The translations under genes were made by a program, and so were the position numbers. 64,000 bases of DNA from Paenibacillus thiaminolyticus (GTDB lineage Bacteria; Bacillota; Bacilli; Paenibacillales; Paenibacillaceae), in the NCBI RefSeq assembly GCF_007066085.1, contig NZ_CP041405.1, positions 5,217,001 to 5,281,000 of the forward strand, given 5' to 3'. This document shows positions 34,542 to 43,772 of the stretch, one piece after another. The first letter of the stretch is position 1; each line of letters starts with the position of its first letter. The notes under the pieces are model-generated. The model searched no databases and had not been told where the DNA came from. It saw nothing but the letters and a program-made list of their open reading frames with translations.

Positions 34542-34800
34542 ACCTGATCCAAGGGAGAGTGGAACAAAGAGCTGAAACAGAAGGGGTGCCTGACCTAATG
34601 GGAGGGTGGGACAAAGAGCGTAAACCGAAGGTAACCTAACCCAATGGGAAAGCGGTGCAAAGAGCGTAAACCGAAGGGGTACCTGACCCAATGGGAGAGT
34701 GGTGCAAAGAGCGTAAACCGAAGGTGGACCTGACCCGATGGGAGAGTGGTGCAAAGAGCAGAAACAGAAGGGGTACCTGACCCAATAGGTGACTGATAAG
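34542..34800. repeat. Tandem array B2, about 5.5 units of 46-47 bp
   Basis: Units start at 34543, 34589, 34635, 34682, 34729 and 34776 with CCTGACCCAATGGGAGAGTG, followed by GTGCAAAGAGCGTAAACCGA. The core CCTGACCCAATGGGAG is the near reverse complement of the B1 core CTCCCATCAAGTCAGG. Minus-strand frames here give LCTTLPLGQVP-like repeats, but the 47-base step is not a multiple of three. Confidence 0.9.
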
Positions 34801-34856
34801 CAATGAACTAAAACTGGGTGGAGGGCACTCCATCTGTGAATTCTGTCAACGATTGG

Positions 34857-34918
34857 CGGCTTTCGATCCACAGGAAAGCTGCTTTTTTGTTGCCTTTATC
34901 CGAAGTGGATAAAAAGGC
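34857..34918 (+). terminator. Two consecutive terminator-like hairpins after array B2
   Basis: First: GCGGCTTTC/GAAAGCTGC (34857-34882) followed by T6. Second: GCCTTTATCC/GGATAAAAAGGC (about 34892-34918), then GGGTTGTTTTTT. No gene precedes them for 900 bases except the repeat arrays, so they may end a transcript of the repeat locus. Confidence 0.65.
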
Positions 34919-34957
34919 GGGTTGTTTTTTATCGAGATGCCTCGATGTTATTCGTTT

Positions 34958-34971
34958 TTGAAGCGTTTACA
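34958..34971 (+). promoter_or_regulatory. Cre-like (CcpA) site before the allantoate operon
   Basis: TTGAAGCGTTTACA matches 12 of 14 positions of the Bacillus cre consensus. It lies 172 bases before allC. Confidence 0.5.
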
Positions 34972-35008
34972 ATCAAGATGCAAGCAAATTAAGACCTTAT
35001 TCATGCGA

Positions 35009-35020
35009 GTTCAAAAGGTC
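35009..35020 (+). repeat. Partial copy of the end of the 168-bp element
   Basis: GTTCAAAAGGTC differs by one missing A from the left end of the element at 20981. It lies in the allC upstream region. Confidence 0.35.
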
Positions 35021-35142
35021 ACACCTGCAGGTATTTTCTAGTTGATCAGCGGGCGGTTTGAACAGCTAAGGTTGCGCCACGGGTAAGCGGCACGCCGTTT
35101 ATCCCGCTTGGATAATGCGCAAATCTTACAGAAAGGACAGAT

Positions 35143-36375
35143 ATGGTCATGGATAATATCCAAACGGAAACGGTCCGTCTTGTCGAATGGCTGAGCGAGT
35201 TCGGTAAAGACCCGGCTGGAGGCGTATCGCGCCTGCTCTATTCCGATGTGTGGACAGCTGCGCAAAAAGCTTTGGAGCAGTACATGCAAGCGGAAGGATT
35301 CACTACGTATTACGATGAGGTCGGCAATCTGTTCGGGCGGTTGGAAGGAAGCCAGTTCCCGGATGAAACGATTATGAGCGGATCTCATGTGGACACTGTT
35401 CTGAACGGTGGTAAGTATGACGGGCAATACGGCATTCTCGCCGCTTTGCTGGCGATTAAGACTCTGAAGGAAAAGTACGGCCAGCCGCTGCGTACGCTGG
35501 AGGTGGTCTCGTTCGCGGAAGAAGAGGGCAGCCGCTTCCCGTATACGTTCTGGGGCAGCAAAAATGTGGTGGGTATCGCCAAAAAGGAGGACGTGCAAGA
35601 CATTGCAGACTTCAAAGGCGTGCGCTTCACGGAAGCGATGGAGCAAGCGGGATTCGGCTTCCGCAAGGAGCCGGTGAAGCCGCGCACCGATATTCAAACG
35701 TTTGTCGAGCTGCATATTGAGCAGGGCAACGTATTGGAACGCGAAGGCTTGTCCGTTGGCGTCGTTCACAGCATCGTCGGCCAGCGGCGCTTCACCGTCG
35801 AGATTGGGGGAGAGGCGAATCATGCCGGCACGACGCCGATGGGTTACCGCAAAGATGCGGTTCACGCAGCAGGCCGGATGATTCAGCAAATTCTGGATCT
35901 GGCGCAAGAGAAAGGCGATCCGCTCGTGACAACGGTCGGCAAGATCGAGGTGACGCCGAATGTGGTCAACGTCGTGCCGGGCAAGGCGCTGTTCACGCTC
36001 GATATCCGCCATACAGACAAAGCGGAGCTGATCCGGTTCACTGATGAAGTGACGGAAGTGATGCAGCGCACCGCTGAAGCAATCGGCGTGGAATTGAAGG
36101 TAGATATGTGGATGGATGAGGATCCTGTCCCTATGGATCAACGGATTCTCGACGTACTAGAACGGCAGTGCCGGACAAATAACATTCCGTTCAAGCTGAT
36201 GCACAGCGGAGCGGGTCACGATTCTCAGATTATGGCGAAATTTGTGCCTACGGCCATGCTGTTCGTTCCAAGCCGCAATGGAATTAGCCACAATCCGGCA
36301 GAGTATACGAGTCCGGAGCATCTGGCAGACGGGGTTCGCGCTTTGACCCACGCTCTGCATGAGTTGGCGTATTAA
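35143..36375 (+). CDS. allC: Allantoate amidohydrolase
   Basis: Hydrolyses allantoate to ureidoglycine, CO2 and ammonia; M20-family, 410 residues, binuclear metal enzyme. Metal-binding blocks: SGSHVDTVLNGGKYDG (about residue 80), SFAEEEGSRF, ELHIEQGNVLE and a final HSGAGHDSQIMA. The dimerisation region EANHAGTTPM is present. ATG at 35143 lies 5 bases after AAAGGA (35149 is an alternative). First gene of the ureide operon. A ureidoglycolate or N-carbamoyl amidohydrolase relative is the main alternative, but the context supports AllC. Confidence 0.9.
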   Translation: MVMDNIQTETVRLVEWLSEFGKDPAGGVSRLLYSDVWTAAQKALEQYMQAEGFTTYYDEVGNLFGRLEGSQFPDETIMSGSHVDTVLNGGKYDGQYGILAALLAIKTLKEKYGQPLRTLEVVSFAEEEGSRFPYTFWGSKNVVGIAKKEDVQDIADFKGVRFTEAMEQAGFGFRKEPVKPRTDIQTFVELHIEQGNVLEREGLSVGVVHSIVGQRRFTVEIGGEANHAGTTPMGYRKDAVHAAGRMIQQILDLAQEKGDPLVTTVGKIEVTPNVVNVVPGKALFTLDIRHTDKAELIRFTDEVTEVMQRTAEAIGVELKVDMWMDEDPVPMDQRILDVLERQCRTNNIPFKLMHSGAGHDSQIMAKFVPTAMLFVPSRNGISHNPAEYTSPEHLADGVRALTHALHELAY

Positions 36376-36445
36376 GCATGATAGGCATTAAACAAAGGAC
36401 AAGCAGGCAGGCACAAATTGATTTGCGCTGAGGAGAGTGAGAATT

Positions 36446-37684
36446 ATGAGGGACGTCAGCCAACAGGGTAAGTGGGAATATTGGAAAAAAGTCATCGTCA
36501 TGCTTTGTCTCGGATGGACGGTCATTTGGATCTACCGCACCATCTTGAATCCGATTCTTCCCGAAATTCAACAAGATTTAAATGTAACGTCAGATGCAAG
36601 CATGGGCCTCATCTTCAGTGTATTTTTCTTCGCCTATACGATGATGCAAATTCCGTCAGGGTTGTTGGCAGATAGGTTTGGGCGGAAGACGATCATCATT
36701 CCGGGATTTATTTTGTTCACCTTGGGTGCAATTCTTGTCGGGTTCTCGACCTCACTCATGTTCATCCTGGTCGCGAGCTTCATTACCGGGTTGGGGCAAG
36801 GTACTTATTATGGTCCGGCTTATTCCATCTCATCGGAGACGATACCGAAGGAGAAGCGGGGCATTTCCACGGCGATCATTAACAGCGGTTCCGCCATCGG
36901 TATGGCCATCGGACTTATTGGATCGAGCTTCCTGGTGAAGGATGCCGGCTGGAATTGGCGGGTGCTGCTCTTTATTACGGCAGGCTTGGCCTTCAGCTTG
37001 ATGCTGGTCTTTGCCAAAAACATCAAGAAGAACACGCCGCAGTCCAAAGCAGCTGTCGGGACTTCGGACGCCGAGAACCAAGACAAGGCGACATTTAAAC
37101 GGCTGTTAGCCAATCCGAAGATGGTTGCCTCCTATGTGCTGTATTTTGCAACCTGTTATGGATATTATATGATCGTGACCTGGCTCCCGTCGTATTTGCA
37201 GGATGAACGGGGCTTCACAGGGACCGCGATCGGCTTCGCGGCCGCCCTGGTTGCGTTCAGCGCAGTGCCTGGCGCTTTGCTGTTCAGCCGGCTGTCGGAC
37301 AAGTTCATGCACAAGAAGATTACGTTCATCATCATTTTGGAACTGCTGGCCGCAGTGATGCTGTACTTGACCGTCTCGGTCCAGACGACCACTTTGCTTA
37401 TCGTCTGCCTTATCTTGTACGGCTTCCTCGGCAAGCTGGCCGTAGAGCCGATCTTGATCTCGTATGTGGCGGATATCGCGCCGAAGCAAGGAGTCGGATC
37501 TACGTTCGGAATTTTCAACTTTTTCGGCATGATGTCATCGGTTGTAGCGCCGTTCGTTACGGGTCTCATTTCCGACGCGACGGGCAGTAAAGTATTAGGC
37601 TTCTATCTGGCGACGATCATCATCTTGGTCGGAGCGGCCGTGATGCTGCTGGCTAATATGAAGAAGACGCCTCAGACGTCTTAA
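36446..37684 (+). CDS. MFS transporter, likely ureide (allantoate/allantoin) carrier
   Basis: A 412-residue major-facilitator protein with 12 predicted helices. It has the loop 2-3 motif GLLADRFGRKT, ITGLGQGTYYGPAY, and a second-half LFSRLSDKFMHKK. ATG at 36446 is 9 bases after GAGGAG. It lies between allC and allE, so it probably brings in allantoate or a related ureide, as no allantoinase gene lies in the window. The substrate is inferred from context only. Confidence 0.85.
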   Translation: MRDVSQQGKWEYWKKVIVMLCLGWTVIWIYRTILNPILPEIQQDLNVTSDASMGLIFSVFFFAYTMMQIPSGLLADRFGRKTIIIPGFILFTLGAILVGFSTSLMFILVASFITGLGQGTYYGPAYSISSETIPKEKRGISTAIINSGSAIGMAIGLIGSSFLVKDAGWNWRVLLFITAGLAFSLMLVFAKNIKKNTPQSKAAVGTSDAENQDKATFKRLLANPKMVASYVLYFATCYGYYMIVTWLPSYLQDERGFTGTAIGFAAALVAFSAVPGALLFSRLSDKFMHKKITFIIILELLAAVMLYLTVSVQTTTLLIVCLILYGFLGKLAVEPILISYVADIAPKQGVGSTFGIFNFFGMMSSVVAPFVTGLISDATGSKVLGFYLATIIILVGAAVMLLANMKKTPQTS

Positions 37685-37707
37685 TTAATAGAAGGAGAGT
37701 GTGCAAT

Positions 37708-38472
37708 ATGGGTTATCCAAAAGATTTGTTGTCGAGCCGTTCCATCATCAAGCGCGGCAATTTTGCCTTGATTCCGCCTGAGGGCTTGGTCAAAAATACA
37801 GTGCCCGGCTTTGAGCAATGCGATATCTCGATTCTGGCATCTCCGCGGCTTGGCGCCAAATTCGTCGATTATGTCGTGACGATGCACGAGGGCGGGAAGA
37901 ACGCCCGGGGCTTCGGCGAAGCCGGCGTGGAAACGTTCGTGTACTGCATGGAAGGACGGGTGAAGGCCTCTGCGGATGAGCAGTCGTTCTCCCTGCAGGA
38001 AGGCGGCTACCTGTATTGCCCTCCGGGCGTGAAGCTCTACTTGGAGAACGAGCAGGCAGAAGATACGCGCTTGTTCTTGTACAAGCAGAAATATCAACCG
38101 CTGGAAGGAAGCTCTCTTCCATGGGTCGTATCGGGGAATGTGCATGATCTGGAAGCGGTGGATTACGACGACATGGCGAACGTCAAGCTGAAGGATTTGC
38201 TGCCAGCCGACCTTGCCTTCGATATGAATTTTCACATTTTGTCGTTCGAGCCAGGCGGCTGCCATCCGTTCGTAGAGACGCACTATCAGGAGCATGGGGC
38301 GATTATGCTGTCCGGCGAAGGTGTCTACAATCTGGACAATGAATGGATCCCAATCAAAAAAGGGGACTACCTCTATATGGGGCCTTATGTGCCGCAAGCG
38401 ACTTATGCCGTAGGGAGAGAGCCGTTCGCCTACTTGTATTCCAAGGATTGCAACCGGGACGCTACTCTATAG
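37708..38472 (+). CDS. allE: (S)-ureidoglycine aminohydrolase
   Basis: Bicupin Mn enzyme converting ureidoglycine to ureidoglycolate and ammonia. The 254 residues contain two cupin halves: GFGEAGVETFVYCMEGRVK and, in the second, CHPFVETHYQEHGAIMLSGEG. The latter carries the Glu, His and His metal ligands of the family. ATG at 37708 lies 9 bases after AAGGAGAG. In operon with allC and allD. Confidence 0.93.
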   Translation: MGYPKDLLSSRSIIKRGNFALIPPEGLVKNTVPGFEQCDISILASPRLGAKFVDYVVTMHEGGKNARGFGEAGVETFVYCMEGRVKASADEQSFSLQEGGYLYCPPGVKLYLENEQAEDTRLFLYKQKYQPLEGSSLPWVVSGNVHDLEAVDYDDMANVKLKDLLPADLAFDMNFHILSFEPGGCHPFVETHYQEHGAIMLSGEGVYNLDNEWIPIKKGDYLYMGPYVPQATYAVGREPFAYLYSKDCNRDATL

Positions 38473-38571
38473 GCGAAGCAGGAAATCGAAACCGCATCCC
38501 TGCTGCGGGCTGGGGCTTGCTCCGCCCGGCAGCAGGGGGAAGGCGGAATACTTGCCAGAGAGGGAATGGAC

Positions 38572-39621
38572 ATGAGAGTAAGCAAACAGAAATTGCATGA
38601 GCTAATCCGAACAAAATTATCCCGGGCCGGACTATCGGCCGCGCATGCGGATGTAGTGGCGGAAGTACTCGTTCATGCCGATGTCCGCGGGGTTCACTCG
38701 CATGGCGCCATGCGGGTCGAATATTATGCGGAGCGGATTTCCAAAGGCGGCACGAACGTGAATCCCCAATTTGAATTCAAGAAGACGGGGCCATGCTCCG
38801 CCGTGTTGGACGGGGATAACGGAGCGGGGCATGTGGCGGCCAAGCAGGCAATGGCAGAGGCCGTCAATATCGCGAAGGAGCATGGGGTCGCGGTCGTCGG
38901 GGTACGGCGAATCGGACATAGCGGCTCCCTGTCCTATTATGTGCAGCAAGCGGCGCGGGAAGGGCTGATCGGTATTTCGGTCTGCCAATCCGACCCGATG
39001 GTGGTGCCTTTCGGCGGGGCCGAGCCTTATTATGGAACGAACCCGATTGCTTTTGCCGCACCCGGCGAAGGGAACGAACTCATGACCTTCGATATGGCAA
39101 CGACTGTCCAGGCTTGGGGAAAAATTTTGCATGCCCGTTCGAAGCATGAGCCGATTCCGGAAACATGGGCTGTCGATGAACGGGGTGTGCCGACGACCGA
39201 TCCGTTCCAGGTGAATGCGCTGCTTCCGATTGCCGGACCGAAAGGATACGGCTTGATGATGATGGTTGATGTGTTGTCCGGCGTGTTGCTTGGACTGCCG
39301 TTCGGGAATCAGGTCAGCTCTATGTATCACGACTTGACCGAAGGCCGGAACCTGGGTCAGCTTCATATCGTGCTGGATCCATCCTTCTTTACCGATTTGG
39401 AGGCGTTCCGGCGCAATATTTCGAAGACGATGAGCGATCTGAACGGCATCAAGCCGGCGCCTGGTTTCGAGCGGGTGCTGTATCCAGGCCAGAATTATGA
39501 TCTGATTGAACAGGATAATGAAGCGAACGGCATCGAGATTGTGGATGAGGTGTATGACTATCTCGTCTCCGATGTGATTCATAACAATGCGTACGACCAT
39601 AAAGATCCGTTTGCTAAGTGA
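38572..39621 (+). CDS. allD: Ureidoglycolate dehydrogenase (NAD+)
   Basis: Oxidises ureidoglycolate to oxalurate. A 349-residue LDH2/MDH2-family protein, the same length as E. coli AllD. Signature parts: HADVRGVHSHGAMRVEYY, VRRIGHSGSLSYYVQQAA (catalytic His), PYYGTNPIAFAAPG and AGPKGYGLMMMVDVLSG. ATG at 38572 preferred, with AGAGAGGG 8 bases upstream; the ATG at 38566 is too close to it. Its presence directs carbon to oxalurate rather than glyoxylate. Confidence 0.92.
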   Translation: MRVSKQKLHELIRTKLSRAGLSAAHADVVAEVLVHADVRGVHSHGAMRVEYYAERISKGGTNVNPQFEFKKTGPCSAVLDGDNGAGHVAAKQAMAEAVNIAKEHGVAVVGVRRIGHSGSLSYYVQQAAREGLIGISVCQSDPMVVPFGGAEPYYGTNPIAFAAPGEGNELMTFDMATTVQAWGKILHARSKHEPIPETWAVDERGVPTTDPFQVNALLPIAGPKGYGLMMMVDVLSGVLLGLPFGNQVSSMYHDLTEGRNLGQLHIVLDPSFFTDLEAFRRNISKTMSDLNGIKPAPGFERVLYPGQNYDLIEQDNEANGIEIVDEVYDYLVSDVIHNNAYDHKDPFAK

Positions 39622-39700
39622 CTTTTCTAACGGAGTAGGGGATTCAACCACTCCAGAGGGAAATCGTCCATACCGAACGGACAACCAGAGGTGAACTAGA

Positions 39701-41461
39701 ATGCTGCATACGATCATTAAAAAAAATTCGTATCAAGATTCCGTCAATTTAATGCTTCTCACGAATCATATTTCCGCGCTTGAAGGCGTCAAGCAAGCAT
39801 CGATCATGATGGGAACGCCAGCCAACAAGGACATTATGAACAATTCCGGCTTATACACGGATGAGCTCGAGCAAGCCGGGGCGAATGACATGTGCATCGT
39901 CATCGATGCCGAGGAGCAGAGCAATCTGGATGACATTCTCGCTGCGGTCGATAGCTTTCTAAGCGACCAATCGGTCAGCTCCGCTTCGTCCTCGCTCGAG
40001 AGCGTACGCTCGTGGGAGCGGGCTTTGAAGGAGAACCCGGGCGCCAACCTGGCCATTATCTCAGTACCGGGCCAATACGCAGCAGGGGAAGCCGAGAAAG
40101 CGCTCGATTACGGCCTGCATGCGTTCATTTTCAGTGACAATGTGCCTGTGGAGGAAGAACTGAAGCTGAAGCAGAAGGCGCATGAAAAAGGATTGCTCGT
40201 CATGGGTCCGGATTGCGGCACAGGAATATTGTCGGGGGTTCCCCTCGCCTTCGCGAACCGCGTCAAGGCAGGCAATATCGGCGTCGTCGGCGCCTCGGGC
40301 ACAGGTATCCAAGAGGTAACGACGCTCATCGACCGCATGGGCGGCGGGATCAGCCATGCGATCGGTACTGGCGGGCGCGACCTGTCGGAGTCGATCGGAG
40401 CGATTACGATGCTGGACGGCATCCGCGGACTGGAGCATAACGACCAGACCGAGGTAATCGTCATCGTGTCCAAGCCACCGGCGAAGGCAGTGCGCGATCA
40501 GGTGGTGCGCCAGCTGCAAGGGATGTCGAAGCCGGCGGTTACCCTGTTCCTCGGAGAGAAGCCGTCTGCACATGAAGGCAATGTTTATCAAGCTTATACT
40601 TTGGAAGAAGCAGCTAGAATTGCTGTCGACCTGGCCAAAGGCGCCGATGTGCAGCCGCTGTACAGCGTGCCGCTCGATGTGCCAAAGATGGATTTGCAGC
40701 CGGGGCAGACTTCGATTCAGGGACTGTATGCCGGCGGTACCCTGGCCGCTGAAGCAGCTATGCTCATCGCGGATGCGCTTCAATTGAAAGACGGCCTCAT
40801 TCATGAAGACGGTTACGTTCTCAAATCGAACGGTCATGCGATTGTCGATTTGGGCGATGACATGTATACGCAGGGCAAGCCGCATCCGATGATCGATCCG
40901 GCTACCCGGGTTCAGTATATCGAGAAGGCAGCCCAAGATCCGGCGACAGCGGTAATTCTGTTCGACGTCGTGCTTGGATACGGCAGCCATGATGATATGG
41001 CGAGCGTGCTGGCGCCGGTGATCGAAAAGGCGATTGCCAAGGCGAAGGCGGAAGGGCGCAACCTCTACTTTGTGGGTGTCCTCTGCGGTACGCAGCAGGA
41101 TCCGCAGTCTTATGCAGAGCAGAAGCGCAAGTTCGAAGAAGCGGGCGTGCTGGTGAAGGAGAGTAATAATCAAGCGGTGCGCACTGTCCTGGCGATGATG
41201 AACCTCCGCCTGGAGGATGCGCCGAAGACGCACCGTCCGGCGGCAGCGGTTATGCCGGAAGAGACCTCCGCGTCCGCGCCTGTCGCAGCGCTGCTTGGCG
41301 GGAAGCCTTCCGTCATCAATGTAGGGCTGCAGAAGTTCACGCAAGCCATTCTTGCAAGCGGCGCCACGGCAATTCAATACGATTGGCGGCCGGTTGCGGG
41401 CGGCAGCGTGAAGATGCAGCGCGTATTGAAGCTATTGAACGAGTACCGGTTCACGAATTAG
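39701..41461 (+). CDS. fdrA: FdrA-family protein (oxamate carbamoyltransferase subunit)
   Basis: A 586-residue succinyl-CoA-ligase-like protein. N-terminal CoA-binding-like fold includes GPDCGTGILSGVPLAFANRV and VGASGTGIQEVTTLIDRMGGG; a C-terminal ligase-like part follows (DVVLGYGSHDDMASVLAP). In E. coli, FdrA with YlbE and YlbF (all group) has been linked to oxalurate use as oxamate carbamoyltransferase. The same trio follows here, ahead of carbamate kinase. CAGAGGTGAACTAGA precedes ATG. Family call firm; activity from E. coli knowledge. Confidence 0.9.
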   Translation: MLHTIIKKNSYQDSVNLMLLTNHISALEGVKQASIMMGTPANKDIMNNSGLYTDELEQAGANDMCIVIDAEEQSNLDDILAAVDSFLSDQSVSSASSSLESVRSWERALKENPGANLAIISVPGQYAAGEAEKALDYGLHAFIFSDNVPVEEELKLKQKAHEKGLLVMGPDCGTGILSGVPLAFANRVKAGNIGVVGASGTGIQEVTTLIDRMGGGISHAIGTGGRDLSESIGAITMLDGIRGLEHNDQTEVIVIVSKPPAKAVRDQVVRQLQGMSKPAVTLFLGEKPSAHEGNVYQAYTLEEAARIAVDLAKGADVQPLYSVPLDVPKMDLQPGQTSIQGLYAGGTLAAEAAMLIADALQLKDGLIHEDGYVLKSNGHAIVDLGDDMYTQGKPHPMIDPATRVQYIEKAAQDPATAVILFDVVLGYGSHDDMASVLAPVIEKAIAKAKAEGRNLYFVGVLCGTQQDPQSYAEQKRKFEEAGVLVKESNNQAVRTVLAMMNLRLEDAPKTHRPAAAVMPEETSASAPVAALLGGKPSVINVGLQKFTQAILASGATAIQYDWRPVAGGSVKMQRVLKLLNEYRFTN

Positions 41462-41563
41462 TATCCGGTGTCGCTTTTCCCGTGGACGATGAATCCACTC
41501 CTGTGAACCGCGTCCATGACGAACCATCGACGCCGCAGACGAACAGCTGGGAGGGAATTACAG

Positions 41564-42823
41564 ATGAACTTTAATACTATTGATGAAGCCAATCAGGCGG
41601 TGATTGACAAGATTTCCGGCGGTACGCCGTTCCTTGTCGATGCCGTGCCGGCTCACACCGTTATTCCGGAACTGGAAGGCAAGACGCTGCTGCATGCAGG
41701 TCCGCCGATCGCCTACCAAGACATGACGGGACCGATGCAAGGCTCATGCGTAGGCGCCGCATTATTCGAGGGCTGGGCGAAGGACGAAGCTGAGGCCCGC
41801 GCTATGCTGGAACGGGGCGACATCCGCTTCATGCCGTGCCACCATGTGAAGGCCGTCGGACCGATGGGAGGCATCACGTCCGGCAATATGCCGGTATTTG
41901 TCGTCAAGAACCGCTCCGAAGGCAATGAAGCGTACTGCATTATGAATGAAGGCATCGGCAAGGTGCTTCGCTTCGGCGCTTATTCGGAAGAGGTCATTAC
42001 GCGCTTGAGATGGATGCGGGACGTGCTCGGCCCAACGCTGTCCCGCGCGCTGAAGGCGACGAATGAAGGACTTAATCTGAATGTCATGATCGCGAAGGCG
42101 ATTACGATGGGAGACGAATTCCATCAGCGCAACATCGCTGCTTCGCTTGTCTTTTTGAAAGAAATCAGCCCTTATATCGTTAGTCTGGATATGGATAAGC
42201 AAGAGATGCAGAGCGTCATTAAATTTTTGGCGGATACGGATCAGTTCTTTCTTAACATTATGATGGCCGCGTCCAAAGCTGTCATGGACGGTGCGCGCAC
42301 GATCGAAGCCGGTACGGTGGTTACCGCGATGTGCCGGAACGGACGCGACTTCGGCATCCGCATCAGCGGCATGGGCGACGAATGGTTCACCGCGCCGGTT
42401 AATACGCCGCAGGGACTGTTCTTCACTGGCTATTCGCAAGAGGATGCCAACCCGGACATCGGCGACAGCGCGATTACGGAGACGTTCGGGGTCGGGGGGA
42501 TGGCGATGATTGCCGCTCCGGGCGTAACCCGCTTCGTCGGGGCCGGCGGATTCAACGATGCGTTGGCGACGAGCAACGAGATGGTCGAGATCTCGATCGA
42601 CCAAAATCCGAACTTCACGGTTCCGACCTGGAACTTCCGCGGCATTTGCCTCGGCATCGATGCGAGAAAGGTCGTAGAAACCGGAATTACGCCTGTCATT
42701 AATACCGGGATCGCCCATAAGGAGCCAGGTGTGGGACAGATCGGCGCAGGCACGGTTCGTCCGCCTGTCGAATGCTTCGAGAAGGCGCTGGAAGCGTATG
42801 CGGCCAAGCTCGGACTTCTGTAA
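41564..42823 (+). CDS. ylbE: YlbE-like DUF1116 protein (oxamate carbamoyltransferase subunit)
   Basis: A 419-residue DUF1116 protein: NEANQAVIDKI near the start, PMQGSCVGAALFEGWAKDE, CHHVKAVGPMGGITSGNMPV and TGIAHKEPGVGQIGAGTVRPP near the end. ATG at 41564 chosen for GGGAGGG 8 bases upstream; the frame extends to 41516 without a ribosome site. Second member of the FdrA trio, probably acting on carbamoyl transfer from oxalurate to phosphate. Confidence 0.88.
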   Translation: MNFNTIDEANQAVIDKISGGTPFLVDAVPAHTVIPELEGKTLLHAGPPIAYQDMTGPMQGSCVGAALFEGWAKDEAEARAMLERGDIRFMPCHHVKAVGPMGGITSGNMPVFVVKNRSEGNEAYCIMNEGIGKVLRFGAYSEEVITRLRWMRDVLGPTLSRALKATNEGLNLNVMIAKAITMGDEFHQRNIAASLVFLKEISPYIVSLDMDKQEMQSVIKFLADTDQFFLNIMMAASKAVMDGARTIEAGTVVTAMCRNGRDFGIRISGMGDEWFTAPVNTPQGLFFTGYSQEDANPDIGDSAITETFGVGGMAMIAAPGVTRFVGAGGFNDALATSNEMVEISIDQNPNFTVPTWNFRGICLGIDARKVVETGITPVINTGIAHKEPGVGQIGAGTVRPPVECFEKALEAYAAKLGLL

Positions 42824-42860
42824 CACGCCGCAGCATACGAATTGTCTCAAGGGAGAGGAG

Positions 42861-43772
42861 ATGGACGCCCAGCTTGGGGCGCTCCTCGCCCAGAGGCCGA
42901 CGGGCCGCGTCCACAGCATCTTCGAGAACGGCATCAACCTGGCGATGGGAGACGCGTTGATTTTTGTCGGCACGACGAAGAACGGCAGGCTTCCGTTCGG
43001 CATCCATATGGGGCAGGACAGCGTCAAAAGGCTGCGCCGCCATGTTCGGCTCGAGGATACCGTCGTGGCTGAGGGGGCGGACACGATTCGCTTTATCCAT
43101 CCAGGCGGTCCGCTGACGCTTGATCTGGCGCAGGCCGTCCCATTCCAGTATGAGATCCGATCGGATCGGTATCATTGTTTTCGTGATTTATTTCACGTGA
43201 ACGAATTTTTGAAAACCTGCCTCACCTGGGGCGTGCCGACCGGACTCGATGTGGAATGGGACCGCTTTCTCGCGAATGATTACCGGCCGGATGAACCGCA
43301 GTATGCTGTGGTGCGGCAGGCGGAGCAGCTGCTTGGCGGCCTGTTGTCCGGCGAGGTTCAAGCGGTCGAGGCGCCTTTGCGCTATTTTCTAGGGCGCGGG
43401 CCGGGACTGACGCCCTCGGGAGATGACTTTCTCGTCGGTGTGCTGGCCGTTCATAAGCTAACCGGCGCATTTCATCCCGCATGTGTGACCGTCTTGCGCC
43501 ATATGGTAGAAGGAGAAGCCATTACGACGGATGTCAGCAGGGCCTATTTGCTTCATGCGCTGCAAGGCCGCTTCAGCGACAAGGTCACCCGGGTGATGAA
43601 CGCGATGGTAATGGAAGATATGAAAGAGATAGAAAACGCAGCTCCGCTCAATTCCAATCTTGAGCAGATGCTTGAGACCGGACACAGCTCCGGGATCGAT
43701 ACGGCATTCGGGATCGCCAGTGCCATCATGGCCCTTAGGAGGAATGAAAGAACATGTCAAAACGAGTTGTGA
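42861..43772 (+). CDS. DUF2877 protein (YlbF-like, oxamate carbamoyltransferase subunit)
   Basis: A 303-residue DUF2877 protein, with GRVHSIFENGINLAM at the start and LGRGPGLTPSGDDFLVGVL in the middle, the family hallmark. ATG at 42861 has AGGGAGAGGAG upstream; the longer frame to 42729 runs inside ylbE and is not credible. It overlaps the carbamate kinase start by 19 bases. Third member of the FdrA trio. Confidence 0.85.
   Translation: MDAQLGALLAQRPTGRVHSIFENGINLAMGDALIFVGTTKNGRLPFGIHMGQDSVKRLRRHVRLEDTVVAEGADTIRFIHPGGPLTLDLAQAVPFQYEIRSDRYHCFRDLFHVNEFLKTCLTWGVPTGLDVEWDRFLANDYRPDEPQYAVVRQAEQLLGGLLSGEVQAVEAPLRYFLGRGPGLTPSGDDFLVGVLAVHKLTGAFHPACVTVLRHMVEGEAITTDVSRAYLLHALQGRFSDKVTRVMNAMVMEDMKEIENAAPLNSNLEQMLETGHSSGIDTAFGIASAIMALRRNERTCQNEL

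Noticed and set aside
34497..34871. Minus-strand frame with repeated LPLGQVP-like peptides over array B2
   Set aside because: The unit is 46-47 bases, so the frame is not kept by design; no ribosome site; best explained as translation of a DNA repeat.
35038..36141. Long minus-strand frame opposite allC
   Set aside because: Antisense shadow of a clear M20 amidohydrolase gene, with no ribosome site or family match.
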